Shown: positions 11,283 through 20,397 of the stretch, one piece after another
Position numbering within the stretch: the stretch's first letter is position 1
Layout: the number at the start of each line of letters is the position of its first letter
Assembly: GCF_003438075.1 (NCBI RefSeq)
Contig: NZ_QSTA01000006.1
Location: 33,057 to 97,056, forward strand
Length of the DNA: 64,000 nt
Direction: 5' to 3'
Source of the DNA: Eubacterium sp. OM08-24
Lineage (GTDB): Bacteria; Bacillota; Clostridia; Oscillospirales; Acutalibacteraceae
Program-made: the position numbers and the translations under genes
Notes under the pieces: model-generated
Database searches by the model: none
What the model was told of the DNA's origin: nothing
What the model saw: only the letters and a program-made list of their open reading frames with translations

Positions 11283-11801
11283 CTAAAATATTTGTGAGAT
11301 TTGCGACCAGATATGCAATATCATTTCCGTTATTGCTGTAATAGCTGTCGGTATCAAAGCCAGGAAAAACAGTATCCTCACATGATGATTCAGTTTCTCC
11401 TCCGCCTGACTGATACTGTATGAATATTTCTCGCTCGCGCTCCCAACCTGTTGTGAAGCATTCTTCGCCGCATTGTTTATCTGACTGACGTAATTGTTCG
11501 TCATATCCTGAAGCTCCTTCTTGAAGGTCTGCGCCATTGCATTGGAATTGTCGATAGACTTCTGCAAGGAATTCATCTGGCGGTTAAGGTATATCCGTAT
11601 TTCCTCTTTCGTAGTCAGTTCTGAAATTTCGTCCAGTATTGATTTCAGCATATCTATCTGTGCTGTCTGAGTTGAAATTAATGCTTTCCAGTTCTGCTCC
11701 GTAACCGCTACGCAGGGTTCTGCTTTTGAGGCGATTTGCATTTGCTTTTTGGCTTGTTCCTTTAATTCCTGTGGTGATTTCTTCCCGTATTCTGAATTCA
11801 T
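11283..11801 (-). CDS. Coiled-coil membrane protein overlapping the relaxase gene
   Basis: The 172-residue protein starts inside the relaxase gene in another frame and overlaps its last 218 bases. Residues 40-140 are polar and predicted coiled coil (EEIRIYLNRQMNSLQ, NNAAKNASQQVGSAS), and the C-terminus carries one membrane segment (ILFFLALIPTAITAITEMIL). The start is ATGAATTCAGAA, whose ATG overlaps the relaxase codons for MENEF. A gene with the same start position and layout occurs in IME-A. It may be a MobB-like protein linking the relaxosome to the membrane, but that is inferred. Confidence 0.7.
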   Translation of the reverse strand: MNSEYGKKSPQELKEQAKKQMQIASKAEPCVAVTEQNWKALISTQTAQIDMLKSILDEISELTTKEEIRIYLNRQMNSLQKSIDNSNAMAQTFKKELQDMTNNYVSQINNAAKNASQQVGSASEKYSYSISQAEEKLNHHVRILFFLALIPTAITAITEMILHIWSQISQIF

Positions 11802-12555
11802 TTTCCATATTCTCCTTAAGATATTTTTCTTCGTGTAATTTATTATCCCTGCACTTCATTCCATTTGGTGTAGTGTAGGTAATGCTTTTTCTTTCTGCCG
11901 TCCATTTAACTTCATAGCCTTCGTTCTCCATCAGGCTTATGAAATGTTCCTTTGAGGTTGCATATTTCATAGCTTCATCAACAGCTATTGCAAGCTGTAA
12001 CTTCCAGCTTTGACCTTTGTCTGCTGAACGATATTCTCTTGCCGACATCTGTTTTACTTTTGGTTGCTTAGGAATTACAACTGATAAACCGTATTTTCTG
12101 CATAGGTTGTCAGAATAATCTCTCAACCGTTGTATCTCATTTTTATCTGGATGATATTTCAATCCTGTTTCAGCACTGACAGAATTTAAAATGAAGTGTG
12201 AATGTATATGCTCTCTGTCAATATGAGTAGCAACTAAAACTTCATAACCTTTGAATCGCTCTTGTGCAAACTTCAAAGCAATTTCGTGAGCAGTTTCGGG
12301 TGTTATAGGTTCATCGGGGTGGAACGACTGAAACAAATGATAGTACATTCTGCCATCAGTTTTTCTATATTGAATTTTAGTATTCATCATTTCATTGAAC
12401 GCTGACTCTGCTACACAATTCACTCCGCTCACCAGCTTTCTGCCATCGTACAAAGTTTTCTTATCCTGTTTGCAGTAGGCAAGGATTGAAGCTAACCCTT
12501 GCCGTGACTGCATTTGTTTGCTTGCGATAAATTTTACTGTTGCTATTATGACCAC
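11584..12555 (-). CDS. MobA-type relaxase of IME-B
   Basis: This 323-residue relaxase/mobilization nuclease would nick the IME oriT and let the element travel through a helper conjugation machine. The catalytic His cluster is visible near residue 110 (THIDREHIHSHFILN), with the start-proximal ATVKFIASKQ bearing the N-terminal strand. After residue 250 (KYLKENMENEF) the tail is overprinted by the coiled-coil gene. The annotated GTG start lies inside the presumed ribosome binding site AGAGGTGG. By comparison with IME-A (MATVTYIRESK) translation may begin at the ATA nine bases downstream. MobC overlaps its start by ten bases. Confidence 0.85.
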   Translation of the reverse strand: MVIIATVKFIASKQMQSRQGLASILAYCKQDKKTLYDGRKLVSGVNCVAESAFNEMMNTKIQYRKTDGRMYYHLFQSFHPDEPITPETAHEIALKFAQERFKGYEVLVATHIDREHIHSHFILNSVSAETGLKYHPDKNEIQRLRDYSDNLCRKYGLSVVIPKQPKVKQMSAREYRSADKGQSWKLQLAIAVDEAMKYATSKEHFISLMENEGYEVKWTAERKSITYTTPNGMKCRDNKLHEEKYLKENMENEFRIREEITTGIKGTSQKANANRLKSRTLRSGYGAELESINFNSDSTDRYAEINTGRNFRTDYERGNTDIP

Positions 12556-12857
12556 CTCTTTCTGTCAAGCAAATCGGTAAGTAGTTTATTCATCTCTGCA
12601 TACTGATTTGTAAGTTCAGCAAGATTAAAGCAAATGACTTTACCCATATTGCAAAGTGTTGCAATTTGATTTAAGTTTCTGCCGATAGCCTTTTGCTGAC
12701 GGATAATTTCATCAAGTCCGTCAACAACAAAGATTTGTTTTCCGAGGCAAGCCTTCGTTATATATTCGGTTAAAGTTAAATTTGCCTTGTCTGCTTTATT
12801 GTGAATCTTCTGTAAATCGGATTCCGATATTCTTATGCTCATTTTTCTGTCTTTCAT
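12546..12857 (-). CDS. mobC: MobC-like relaxosome protein of IME-B
   Basis: The 103-residue protein has an N-terminal DNA-binding segment (MSIRISESDLQKIHNKAD) and the MobC signature IGRNLNQIA near residue 58. MobC proteins bind oriT and help the relaxase melt and nick it. AGGAGGAAACCTAA gives a strong ribosome binding site. It is first in the mob operon, directly downstream of the oriT hairpins, and overlaps the relaxase start. It has the same length as the reconstructed MobC of IME-A. Confidence 0.85.
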   Translation of the reverse strand: MKDRKMSIRISESDLQKIHNKADKANLTLTEYITKACLGKQIFVVDGLDEIIRQQKAIGRNLNQIATLCNMGKVICFNLAELTNQYAEMNKLLTDLLDRKRWS

Positions 12858-12880
12858 TTAGGTTTCCTCCTTTGCCAATA

Positions 12881-13110
12881 AAGTGGGTTCGGGCTTCTGC
12901 CCGTATATTGCATTCGGCAGGTCAGCGACCAGCCGAATGCGTTGCTTGCCACAGCTTAAAAGCTGTGAAAATGTGAACCCCAACTTTACGCTGAATTCAT
13001 AATCCGTTATATAGAATTACTTTCGCTCACAAACCGCCCAAATTTTGATTTTTGCTTGAAGTCGGGTACTTTATCCGTTTTCTCTTGAAAGTCGGACAAA
13101 CCGCCAAATT
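12881..13110. other. oriT region of IME-B
   Basis: Directly upstream of mobC are the hairpins CGGGC-TTCT-GCCCG (12890-12903) and GCATTCGGC/GCCGAATGC (12910-12940), followed by GCTTGCC and then an AT-rich block (CGCCCAAATTTTGATTTTTG, about 13027) ending in a GTCGG motif. The order AAGTGGGTYCGGGCTTCYGCCC, GCTTGCC, AATTG/TGATTTTT, AGTCGG is conserved at 25219-25400 in IME-A, which marks it as the transfer origin. The nick site is not located. Confidence 0.65.
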
Positions 13111-13149
13111 CTGCTCAACATCTGCATTAAGGACGATAAAAACGATAAA

Positions 13150-14244
13150 TCAAACGGCTATATTTTCATCGTACTTATCGTACCTAACGTACTCGCTATC
13201 TGAATTATCAATCTCAAAATCATATTTGATTTCAACCTTTCTGATGTTATTTTCCTTATACGATTTGAAATAAACGTGATTATCATTCAAGTCATACTTC
13301 CACTTGTTCATCATCCTTTTCAGAATACGAGCAGAAAGATTTTTGCCTGAATAAGCATTATATCGTTCAAGAAATTCCGCATTGCTTCCGTTGAAATATT
13401 TTTCTGCTTTCATCATCTCAATGAGCAAGTTCATTTCATCAGGCAAAAGCATATTCGGATTCTCTGCGCTGTCTGCAGTCATTTTCCAAGTGCAATCCTC
13501 TTTTGAAAATGCAAGCTCAATTTCTCTGTCCTCAATATCTCTTCCCGTGCAAAATAAAGTTGCGTTGCCCTGCGTGCGATTGCTTTTTTTCAAAACAAAT
13601 AGAGCATCGGCACAGCCAGCTATACCATTTGTACCTGAAATCTCATTGATTGGGTCAGAGTCGCCTTGCTTTCTTAAATGATGAACCAGAAGAATAGCAA
13701 TTTTCAACTCATCAGCAAGTTTTTTGAGTTTCTGTACCTCAAGATAATCATTTGAATAGCTCGAGTCATTTTTTGCAGAACGGATAAGTTGAAACGTGTC
13801 AATGATTATCAAGACAGTATCCATATGCTCATCAACAAAAGTTTGAATCTGTTCTTCCAACCTTTCATCAAGTTTTGAACAATCCGTAACAAAATGAACA
13901 TCACTCGGCACTTCATCGGTTATCGCTGTCAGCCTGTCCTGCAATCTGCTTTCATCATCTTCAAGTGACAGATACAGAGTTGTACCGCTGTCGGTATGCA
14001 GATTCCATACATCTTTGCCTTTTGCAATCCGAACGCACCAGTCAAGAACAAGCCACGACTTACCTACCTTTGGTGAGCCGGCTATAATCGAAAGACCGCT
14101 TGCAAGAAGTGAATTGATTATAAACTTCTTTCTCGGCAAATCTTTTTCAACAAGACTTGCACCGTCGATTGAATCAAATCTTGCCTTACTGCTCAACTCC
14201 AAATTTAAATTCTTAATCATTTTTCTCATTTCCCTGTTACTCAT
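13150..14244 (-). CDS. RepA/RecA-like AAA ATPase
   Basis: The 364-residue protein has a Walker A motif GSPKVGKSW near residue 57, a Walker B region TVLIIIDTFQLI near residue 146, and LLVHHLRKQG, the pattern of RepA/DnaB-type hexameric helicases of plasmids and IMEs (AAA_25 family). It probably supports replication of the excised circular form. The C-terminal 100 residues form a variable region. It is divergently transcribed from the DUF6076 gene. IME-A has only a short HTH protein at the equivalent place. Confidence 0.75.
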   Translation of the reverse strand: MSNREMRKMIKNLNLELSSKARFDSIDGASLVEKDLPRKKFIINSLLASGLSIIAGSPKVGKSWLVLDWCVRIAKGKDVWNLHTDSGTTLYLSLEDDESRLQDRLTAITDEVPSDVHFVTDCSKLDERLEEQIQTFVDEHMDTVLIIIDTFQLIRSAKNDSSYSNDYLEVQKLKKLADELKIAILLVHHLRKQGDSDPINEISGTNGIAGCADALFVLKKSNRTQGNATLFCTGRDIEDREIELAFSKEDCTWKMTADSAENPNMLLPDEMNLLIEMMKAEKYFNGSNAEFLERYNAYSGKNLSARILKRMMNKWKYDLNDNHVYFKSYKENNIRKVEIKYDFEIDNSDSEYVRYDKYDENIAV

Positions 14245-14307
14245 ACCTCATATGATTTCAAAATATTTTAGCTTTGGTATGGTTATTCAGTTGTAATCCA
14301 AAAGCTG

Positions 14308-14336
14308 TTGGAATTTTTTCACCAGTGTGATACAAT
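14308..14336 (+). promoter_or_regulatory. Promoter for the DUF6076 gene
   Basis: TTGGAA (14308-14313), a 17-bp spacer and TACAAT (14331-14336) lie about 80 bp upstream of the plus-strand gene. The 14245-14418 gap is the divergent control region between this gene and the ATPase gene. Confidence 0.65.
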
Positions 14337-14418
14337 AATCTCATACTTTTCAAGAAAAATATATGACAAAATGAATTGAAGTGATTTTTATAATTTTCAC
14401 TTCAGGACAGAGGTGTAT

Positions 14419-15351
14419 ATGGCAAAGCACGAAGGTTTATTATTAAAAATTGATTCCAAAGGAAATATTTCCGGCTATATGCAGGAAAATAACAATAAGA
14501 TTCCAATTGAAAATACTACTATCAAAAATGAGTTGATTAGTTTCTCAGAAGAAGATTTTGAAGAGTATTCTGAACTGCAAAATGAAATAAGAAAAGTTTA
14601 CAGAACATATCCTGATGAAAGTGAAGAAAGATTTGCACTGATTAAAAAGTTAACTGCAAAAGCAGAAAAGGCATTGGCGGAATATAGAACTTTTTACGGT
14701 CTTTTGAACAGACTTATGATTGAGGATTTTTTAGGAGAGAACGACGGAACTGAACATTATCTGCGTGAATATGCAAGCTATCTTGACCAGATAAAAACCG
14801 TGCAGTTTTTTGTTTTGCACTTTTTCAGCGATTTATCAAATCAAATAGAAATTGATGTTAACGAAGATTTCAATTACAACAGCGTACAGATTTCCACCGT
14901 ATTTTATTTTGAGGATAACAAATCCAGACAGATGTACCATATCCGTAACCTGACAGAGTATTATTTTCTGCTGTTACATTTATTTGTTGAGAACGGATAC
15001 CGCCTCTGCCTCTGTCAGCTTTGTGGCAGATACTTTGTGCCAAAGACAAAAAAGAAAACCCTGTACTGCGACAGAGTTCTGAATAATGGTAAAACTTGCA
15101 AGGAATTTGCGCCGAAATTAAAGCACCGAATCTTGGCAAACAGAAATGAGGTGCTGAAAACTTTTGACACACAGCGAGGCAAAATGTATAAGCGTTATGA
15201 AAGAACACTGAACACACCTGATACTGTGGAAAAGCCTTTGAGTTTTGAGGAATATTATGATTGGCTTGAAAAATCGAGAACAGCAAGGGACAATTATCTT
15301 GAGGATAAAATTCCCAAGGAGGAAGCATTGAACATAATTTGTATTGAGTAA
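14419..15351 (+). CDS. DUF6076-like zinc-ribbon protein (IME-B)
   Basis: This 310-residue protein begins at the ATG at 14419 with AGAGGTG just upstream. Near residue 200 it has a paired Cys motif (CQLCGRYFVPKTKK, then YCDR and CKEF), likely a zinc site. The Lys-rich C-terminus could bind nucleic acid. The layout matches the DUF6076 family, which is frequent in clostridial mobile elements and of unknown role. A homologue lies at the same relative position in IME-A, where it precedes a sigma-like gene. I infer a regulatory function for the element, without direct evidence. Confidence 0.7.
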   Translation: MAKHEGLLLKIDSKGNISGYMQENNNKIPIENTTIKNELISFSEEDFEEYSELQNEIRKVYRTYPDESEERFALIKKLTAKAEKALAEYRTFYGLLNRLMIEDFLGENDGTEHYLREYASYLDQIKTVQFFVLHFFSDLSNQIEIDVNEDFNYNSVQISTVFYFEDNKSRQMYHIRNLTEYYFLLLHLFVENGYRLCLCQLCGRYFVPKTKKKTLYCDRVLNNGKTCKEFAPKLKHRILANRNEVLKTFDTQRGKMYKRYERTLNTPDTVEKPLSFEEYYDWLEKSRTARDNYLEDKIPKEEALNIICIE

Positions 15352-15368
15352 AATTTGTAAAAAGTAAT

Positions 15369-15412
15369 CGGATAGGCAATCAATGGGAAAAATTAACTGC
15401 CTATCCGTTTTC
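15369..15412 (+). terminator. Terminator after the DUF6076 gene
   Basis: A perfect 10-bp stem CGGATAGGCA/TGCCTATCCG (15369-15407) is followed by TTTTCTT. It separates the convergent DUF6076 and DUF6809 genes and may serve both. Confidence 0.85.
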
Positions 15413-15676
15413 TTAATTATTTACTACATCAATGATAATCCTTGCACCCAGTCGAAATCCGTTCAGAAATATTTCTCGTTCGCTGATTTCAGAAATTTCA
15501 CGATTACAATCCTTGTATTTTTCAAAGGTTTCTTTCTGCGCCTCAGTCAGGGCTGCCGCAAGCTTTTCTTCATTCCTGTTGAGCAGTTTCAATAGCTCCT
15601 TGACCTCATCATCAAGCTTTGCACATTTTTCGTGAGGGAATAAGTTTCCGTAATATAAATCTTCAAGTATATCCAT
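15413..15676 (-). CDS. DUF6809-like small protein
   Basis: The 87-residue helical protein begins MDILEDLYYGN and has a C-terminal FRLGARIIIDVV segment, matching the DUF6809 family that is widespread in clostridial mobile elements. The function is unknown. It is a single gene convergent with DUF6076, and its small size and amphipathic helices fit a regulatory or structural accessory role. The gap 15677-15907 to the next gene is AT-rich and holds no feature I can support beyond the start region of the lipoprotein gene. Confidence 0.65.
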   Translation of the reverse strand: MDILEDLYYGNLFPHEKCAKLDDEVKELLKLLNRNEEKLAAALTEAQKETFEKYKDCNREISEISEREIFLNGFRLGARIIIDVVNN

Positions 15677-15907
15677 ATCTTATGCCACCTTTCGTAGAAC
15701 AAACATATCCCACATAACTTTGCATAAGTCCTGATATACTTACATTTATTACTTTAATTAAGTTTGAAATTTATTTTTATTATTACTTTACAAAAAGCAA
15801 TACAAGAAGTATAATAAATATCACAATTTAGTAATATTAAATGCATAAAATCAAAAAATCTCAAATAATTTCCAGTTAAAATATATAATAGGAATAGGAG
15901 CATACAA

Positions 15908-16699
15908 ATGAAATACAAAATCTTATCAGCAATAATATCCATCGTACTTATGATTTTGCTTGTAGGCTGTCAGCAGAACAATACAATTATTAAGCCTGAT
16001 ATAGAAACAAAAACTGTGACGGAAAACAGCGAAGGTGATTATATAACTTTTTCACTTGATATTCCTTCAAACTGGAAATTATACGCTCAGAATTATACAT
16101 CTATTGCTTGTTTTAGTCCTGATGCAAACAAAACAAATGCCAGCGAAAATATTTCTCCCTACAAATTAAGTATAGATAACTATATCATTCCATCACTAAT
16201 GCCAATAGATGACAAATATAAACAAGCTTATAAAGATTTATTTAGTGGCAAATATGATGGTATTAAAGATTTAATTTGCGATAACATTGAATATATAAAT
16301 ATAGGGAAGGTAATAGACAGTTTCCCGGACGTTACTTTTGAAACTCCTGAAAGCATTATGGATTACTTTAATATACTTGTTGACGGTATAAGTACACCGG
16401 ATGTTACAATGCCAGAGTCATGGAATGATAAAAAATGGGCAACTGATTTTACTTTCAGTGAATATAACGGTAAGAACGGAAAGATTATTGCGGTAGAATA
16501 TTCCTATGTAATTATAGATAAAACCTACAAAGCTATTAATTGCTACCGTGATGACGACTTTTCCGTATGCGGAGCTTTTGATGACGATGCAGATCTTTCT
16601 TCGGGCGATTTAGCACTATGGGTTGCCGATAATATGGAAATTACCAAACACTATAAAATTGAAGATAATATGATAAAGCAAGAGGGAGTAGATTATTAA
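15908..16699 (+). CDS. Predicted lipoprotein of IME-B cargo
   Basis: The 263-residue protein has a clear lipoprotein signal (MKYKILSAIISIVLMILLVG, with the cysteine at residue 21) and would sit on the outer membrane face. The body contains no family I recognise; it is acidic and rich in Asn and Asp. AGGAG lies at good spacing before the ATG. It converges on the large C39-peptidase gene, sharing a bidirectional terminator. A pairing in which the lipoprotein protects the producer from that protein is conceivable, but nothing in the sequence shows it. Confidence 0.7.
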   Translation: MKYKILSAIISIVLMILLVGCQQNNTIIKPDIETKTVTENSEGDYITFSLDIPSNWKLYAQNYTSIACFSPDANKTNASENISPYKLSIDNYIIPSLMPIDDKYKQAYKDLFSGKYDGIKDLICDNIEYINIGKVIDSFPDVTFETPESIMDYFNILVDGISTPDVTMPESWNDKKWATDFTFSEYNGKNGKIIAVEYSYVIIDKTYKAINCYRDDDFSVCGAFDDDADLSSGDLALWVADNMEITKHYKIEDNMIKQEGVDY

Positions 16700-16732
16700 A
16701 TTTTATGTTTTTAAAATCTATATATTGTAATT

Positions 16733-16761
16733 ACAGCCGAAGTATTTTCTACTTCGGCTGT
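16733..16761. terminator. Bidirectional terminator
   Basis: A perfect 12-bp stem ACAGCCGAAGTA/TACTTCGGCTGT with a five-base loop lies between the convergent lipoprotein and C39-peptidase genes. T-rich stretches are short on both sides. Confidence 0.75.
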
Positions 16762-16772
16762 TGTGAATATAT

Positions 16773-19700
16773 TTATGCTTTTACAAATTCAAAAAATGCT
16801 GCTTTATCTTGAGGTAATTCACTTACAGGATTAATTTGAGGCAAAATATTTATACGATCAATTTCTGTACCCCAAAAATCTTTAACAACAATTTCAATTT
16901 TTTCACTATCATATATAGTCGCATATTCATACATTTTTCCATCTTTGCCACAGAAAATTTGAGATACATATTTATCCTCTTTTCGTCTTTCATCAAATGT
17001 AAACTCAATATCATATTTATATGAATCATTTGGTATTATTCCCTTAAATTTCGCATACTGCCCTTTTGCAAAATCATTAACAGTACTTTCCCATACTTGT
17101 GCAGAATACATATTAGCTCCTGACCAGCGGCCATAAAGAGCTCTCATAGATTGATTTTTAAGTGATATTAAATTATTAAAGAAATTGCAATATTTAGATT
17201 CGCCACAACGAATTACCGCTTGCTTTTGACCCGTAGAAGAAACTTTATAATATTCAACATCCATATAGAGTGTCTCCCAGCTATTTGCAAAAGAGGTAAT
17301 TCCACCTATAAGTATTGCTGAAAAATTGCCTATTGCTGGATGGTTTTGTGCTTCAACCATACTATCGTCAAATTCTAATCCAGAAATAAACTTTGCAACA
17401 TCAAAGGTATTTTTTTGCAGTCTTGTTGGTTTTTTCTCATCCGGTTTATTTTCATACTGATAAGCAGGTTTAATATAGGTTTTTCCATTTTCATACAGCA
17501 TAATTGGATATATTTCTTTAGTTTCAGGATTTTTAACTGCACCATATTTATAAACCGGTGCTGGAGTAGGTGTAGGCGTAACAGTATCCTTTTTTTCAAG
17601 AACAATTGCCTGTAAATTTAATCCTTTATACGCCGTTTCAACAGAAGATTTGCTATAGTACGTTTGTGATTGAGAAGTTAGAGGGTCATTAAAAATATAA
17701 TGAGTACTATCATATCCAATCAACAGTAAACAATGTTCCGGTGCAATCCAATTAATTGTTTTTCCGTTGTAGGTCCATGTAGAGCTGATGTATGGAGTGT
17801 TCATATACATAGTTGCCCACAGAATTACCGGTATACCTTTGTCTATGTAGTTAGAGCATAAATTTTTCAGAGAAACACCATATAATTGTTTTGCAGTATA
17901 TTTTTGTCCGGATAAAACTTTATCCAAAGCCTTTTTTATTACCGGAGCATAACATCCATAACCACTCGTAGATCTGGGATTTCCTCCGAATGAAATATTG
18001 GGATCAAAAGGTGTGCCTGATCTGTTAAGATAATTATCAATAAATGTATCTACTGAGATATTGATTCCTGCATGATTTAATGCCATAACTGTAGTAACAC
18101 TTTCGCATCCTGTCGGATATTTGCCTAACTGAGAAATAAACGGAGCTTGAATTATTTTACTATTACCTGTAGGTGTTGATGGTTTAGTATAAATTTCATT
18201 TTCCTCGTAGATATGGATTTCCACACCGTTAATATTTTTACCGTCAATACCTGCATAGGAACAACCTGTGTCCAAAGTACCATCTAAATTATACTTTGAC
18301 TGTACACTGCGCATCCACTTTGGATCAGCATTACTTACCCATGGTAACCAATTACCGTCTACATGCACTCTGTACATAACAACTACACCTGATGTTAGTT
18401 TTACATCTTCTTTACTATATACTTGAATATTCAATAACTGCACAGTGCCACCCGGATATCCTGCATAGTCATTTTCATTGCTTTTAACAAAAGGATAATA
18501 GTATGATCTTCCTTCATTCCAAGTCCTGTATAAAAGGTAATATGGCTTAGACTTATCGGTTTTAATTTTTATACCATTAATATGAACGGAGCTTGCCATT
18601 GAAGTAAAGCTATGCCAATTTGAATCTTCGTCAATATAGCTAAGTGTTGAAGCTACTTTGCCTCCGGATAAATTACCGATTGACGATGAGATGGATTTGC
18701 CATTAAACACATAGATTTCAACACCGCTTATATTTTTACCGATAATTCCAGCATATGATGAACTGACATCCAATGTTCCACCTAAATTATAGTTTTCTTG
18801 AACATTCTGCATCCACTCCGGATCAGCATTACTAACCCATGGCAACCATCTTCCATCAACATAAGCACGATACATTACAACAACACCGGCAGTTAGCTTT
18901 GTTCCATCCTTACTATATGCACTTATACTCAGTCCCTGAATTGGTTTATTTGGATAACCTGCGTAATCATTTTCTAAACTTGTTACTTCAGGATAATAGT
19001 ATGATTGTCCTTCGTTCCATGTTTTGTAACGCAAATAAAAATCCGAATTTGAATTGGTCTGAATTTTAATACCGTCAATAGGAGAAGCCATTACTTTATG
19101 ATTGAAACTTTTCCAATTAGATGTACTATTTGCCATATACTGGGTTGTTATTAATTCTTCAGAACCAACGAAACTACCTGAACCCGCATTTAACGAATCT
19201 TCTTCAAAAATACGAATTTCAACGCCACCAATATTTTTACCGTCTATGCCGGCATAAGATGAACCTGTATCTAAAGTACCATTCAAACTATATTTAGTTT
19301 TTACATTTCTCATCCATTCAGGATCAGCGTTACTTACCCATGGCAGCCACCTTGAATCAGTATATACTCTATACATAACAATAATTCCGGAAGTAAGTTT
19401 TGTGCCATTATTTCTATATACATTGATACTTAACCTCTGAATAGCTTTTCCAGGGGAACCTGCATAATCATTTTCTGTACTATTTACGGCAGGATAATAA
19501 GATGACTGTCCTTCATTCCATGTTCGATAAGTTAAATAATAATCCTTGTTACTGCCTGTCTGTATTTTTACTCCATCTATTCTGGATGACAAAGTGCTTT
19601 TTGAAAAAGACTTCCAATTAGATTCATTTCCAACCATATAGCTTAGCGAAGGATTTGATTCACCACCAGAGTAGTTTCCTAACGATGATTCTTTATAAAC

Positions 19701-20147
19701 ACGAATTTCTATTCCGCTAATATTCTTTCCGGAGATACCGGCATACGAGCTGCTGGTATCTAAAGTGCCACCCAGATTATATTTACTCTGTACACTATCC
19801 ATCCATTCAGGGTCAGCATTACTTACCCATGGTAGCCATTTATTTTCTACAAAGGCTCTATACATAACAACAACACCTGATACTAACTTCGTACCATCAT
19901 TCCTGTATGCTTGAATCTGAAGTTGTTGAATTGGCTTACCTGAAGAACCTGCATAATCGTTTTCAGTACTTTTTACATATGGATAATATCCATTCATTCC
20001 CTTATTCCAAGTTCTATATTGTAAATAAAAAGATTCATTTGAACTTGTTTTAATCTTTAAGCAGTCCATAGTAGATTTTGTCTGATCACTAAAACCTATC
20101 CACTTTCCACCGTATAAATATGAAAGAGAAATTGCTTGCTTACTCAA
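16773..20147 (-). CDS. W-repeat/C39-type peptidase protein under SOS control
   Basis: A TTG start at 20147, nine bases after AGGAGG, gives 1124 residues. Four repeats of about 150 residues follow, each with VVMYRxxVxxxWLPWVSNADP and GTLDTSSSYAGIxGKNI. They resemble clostridial hydrophobic-W-type repeats, often wall or carbohydrate binding. Near residue 690 a C39-like papain-fold peptidase begins (PTGCESVTTVMAL, later APEHCLLLIGYD and FNDPL). A Thr/Pro linker and an unrecognised C-terminal domain end the protein. No signal peptide is present, so export is unexplained; release by lysis would fit the SOS promoter. The encoded activity (peptidoglycan or protein substrate) is unknown. Confidence 0.75.
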   Translation of the reverse strand: MSKQAISLSYLYGGKWIGFSDQTKSTMDCLKIKTSSNESFYLQYRTWNKGMNGYYPYVKSTENDYAGSSGKPIQQLQIQAYRNDGTKLVSGVVVMYRAFVENKWLPWVSNADPEWMDSVQSKYNLGGTLDTSSSYAGISGKNISGIEIRVYKESSLGNYSGGESNPSLSYMVGNESNWKSFSKSTLSSRIDGVKIQTGSNKDYYLTYRTWNEGQSSYYPAVNSTENDYAGSPGKAIQRLSINVYRNNGTKLTSGIIVMYRVYTDSRWLPWVSNADPEWMRNVKTKYSLNGTLDTGSSYAGIDGKNIGGVEIRIFEEDSLNAGSGSFVGSEELITTQYMANSTSNWKSFNHKVMASPIDGIKIQTNSNSDFYLRYKTWNEGQSYYYPEVTSLENDYAGYPNKPIQGLSISAYSKDGTKLTAGVVVMYRAYVDGRWLPWVSNADPEWMQNVQENYNLGGTLDVSSSYAGIIGKNISGVEIYVFNGKSISSSIGNLSGGKVASTLSYIDEDSNWHSFTSMASSVHINGIKIKTDKSKPYYLLYRTWNEGRSYYYPFVKSNENDYAGYPGGTVQLLNIQVYSKEDVKLTSGVVVMYRVHVDGNWLPWVSNADPKWMRSVQSKYNLDGTLDTGCSYAGIDGKNINGVEIHIYEENEIYTKPSTPTGNSKIIQAPFISQLGKYPTGCESVTTVMALNHAGINISVDTFIDNYLNRSGTPFDPNISFGGNPRSTSGYGCYAPVIKKALDKVLSGQKYTAKQLYGVSLKNLCSNYIDKGIPVILWATMYMNTPYISSTWTYNGKTINWIAPEHCLLLIGYDSTHYIFNDPLTSQSQTYYSKSSVETAYKGLNLQAIVLEKKDTVTPTPTPAPVYKYGAVKNPETKEIYPIMLYENGKTYIKPAYQYENKPDEKKPTRLQKNTFDVAKFISGLEFDDSMVEAQNHPAIGNFSAILIGGITSFANSWETLYMDVEYYKVSSTGQKQAVIRCGESKYCNFFNNLISLKNQSMRALYGRWSGANMYSAQVWESTVNDFAKGQYAKFKGIIPNDSYKYDIEFTFDERRKEDKYVSQIFCGKDGKMYEYATIYDSEKIEIVVKDFWGTEIDRINILPQINPVSELPQDKAAFFEFVKA

Positions 20148-20196
20148 TAATTTTTTCCTCCTAATATAAATAATTAATATTTTTGATCGATCGCAT

Positions 20197-20210
20197 AGAA
20201 CATATGTTCT
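20197..20210 (-). promoter_or_regulatory. LexA (SOS) operator
   Basis: The palindrome AGAACATATGTTCT contains GAAC-N4-GTTC with the R-N-R-Y pattern of the Bacillus/Clostridium LexA box. It lies 7 bp downstream of the -10 element of the promoter for the C39-peptidase gene, covering the expected transcription start, the best place for repression. Confidence 0.85.
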
Positions 20211-20217
20211 ATATATA

Positions 20218-20246
20218 ATTTTAGCGTATAAATTCAAAGTTGTCAA
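20218..20246 (-). promoter_or_regulatory. Strong promoter of the C39-peptidase gene
   Basis: On the minus strand TTGACA (20241-20246), a 17-bp spacer and TAAAAT (20218-20223) form a near-consensus sigma-A promoter. The LexA box follows directly, so strong transcription is predicted on DNA damage. Confidence 0.9.
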
Positions 20247-20362
20247 GAAAATCAATAATACTTTTTTGCAAACTAGTTAATTAAAATAGTTTTTGAAATA
20301 TAAACATATTTTTCACTAAATAAAAACGAGATAAACAATAAAGGTCATCTCGTTTAATTACA

Positions 20363-20372
20363 TCCTATTCGG
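20363..20372. repeat. Distal-end copy of the TCCTATTCGG motif (IME-B)
   Basis: TCCTATTCGG lies 25 bp inside the distal end of IME-B and matches the half-sites of the inverted repeat in the recombinase leader. IME-A has TCCTATTCGA at 50091-50100, 22 bp inside its distal end. Confidence 0.55.
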
Positions 20373-20397
20373 TTTCGAACAATAATTATATTTAACA

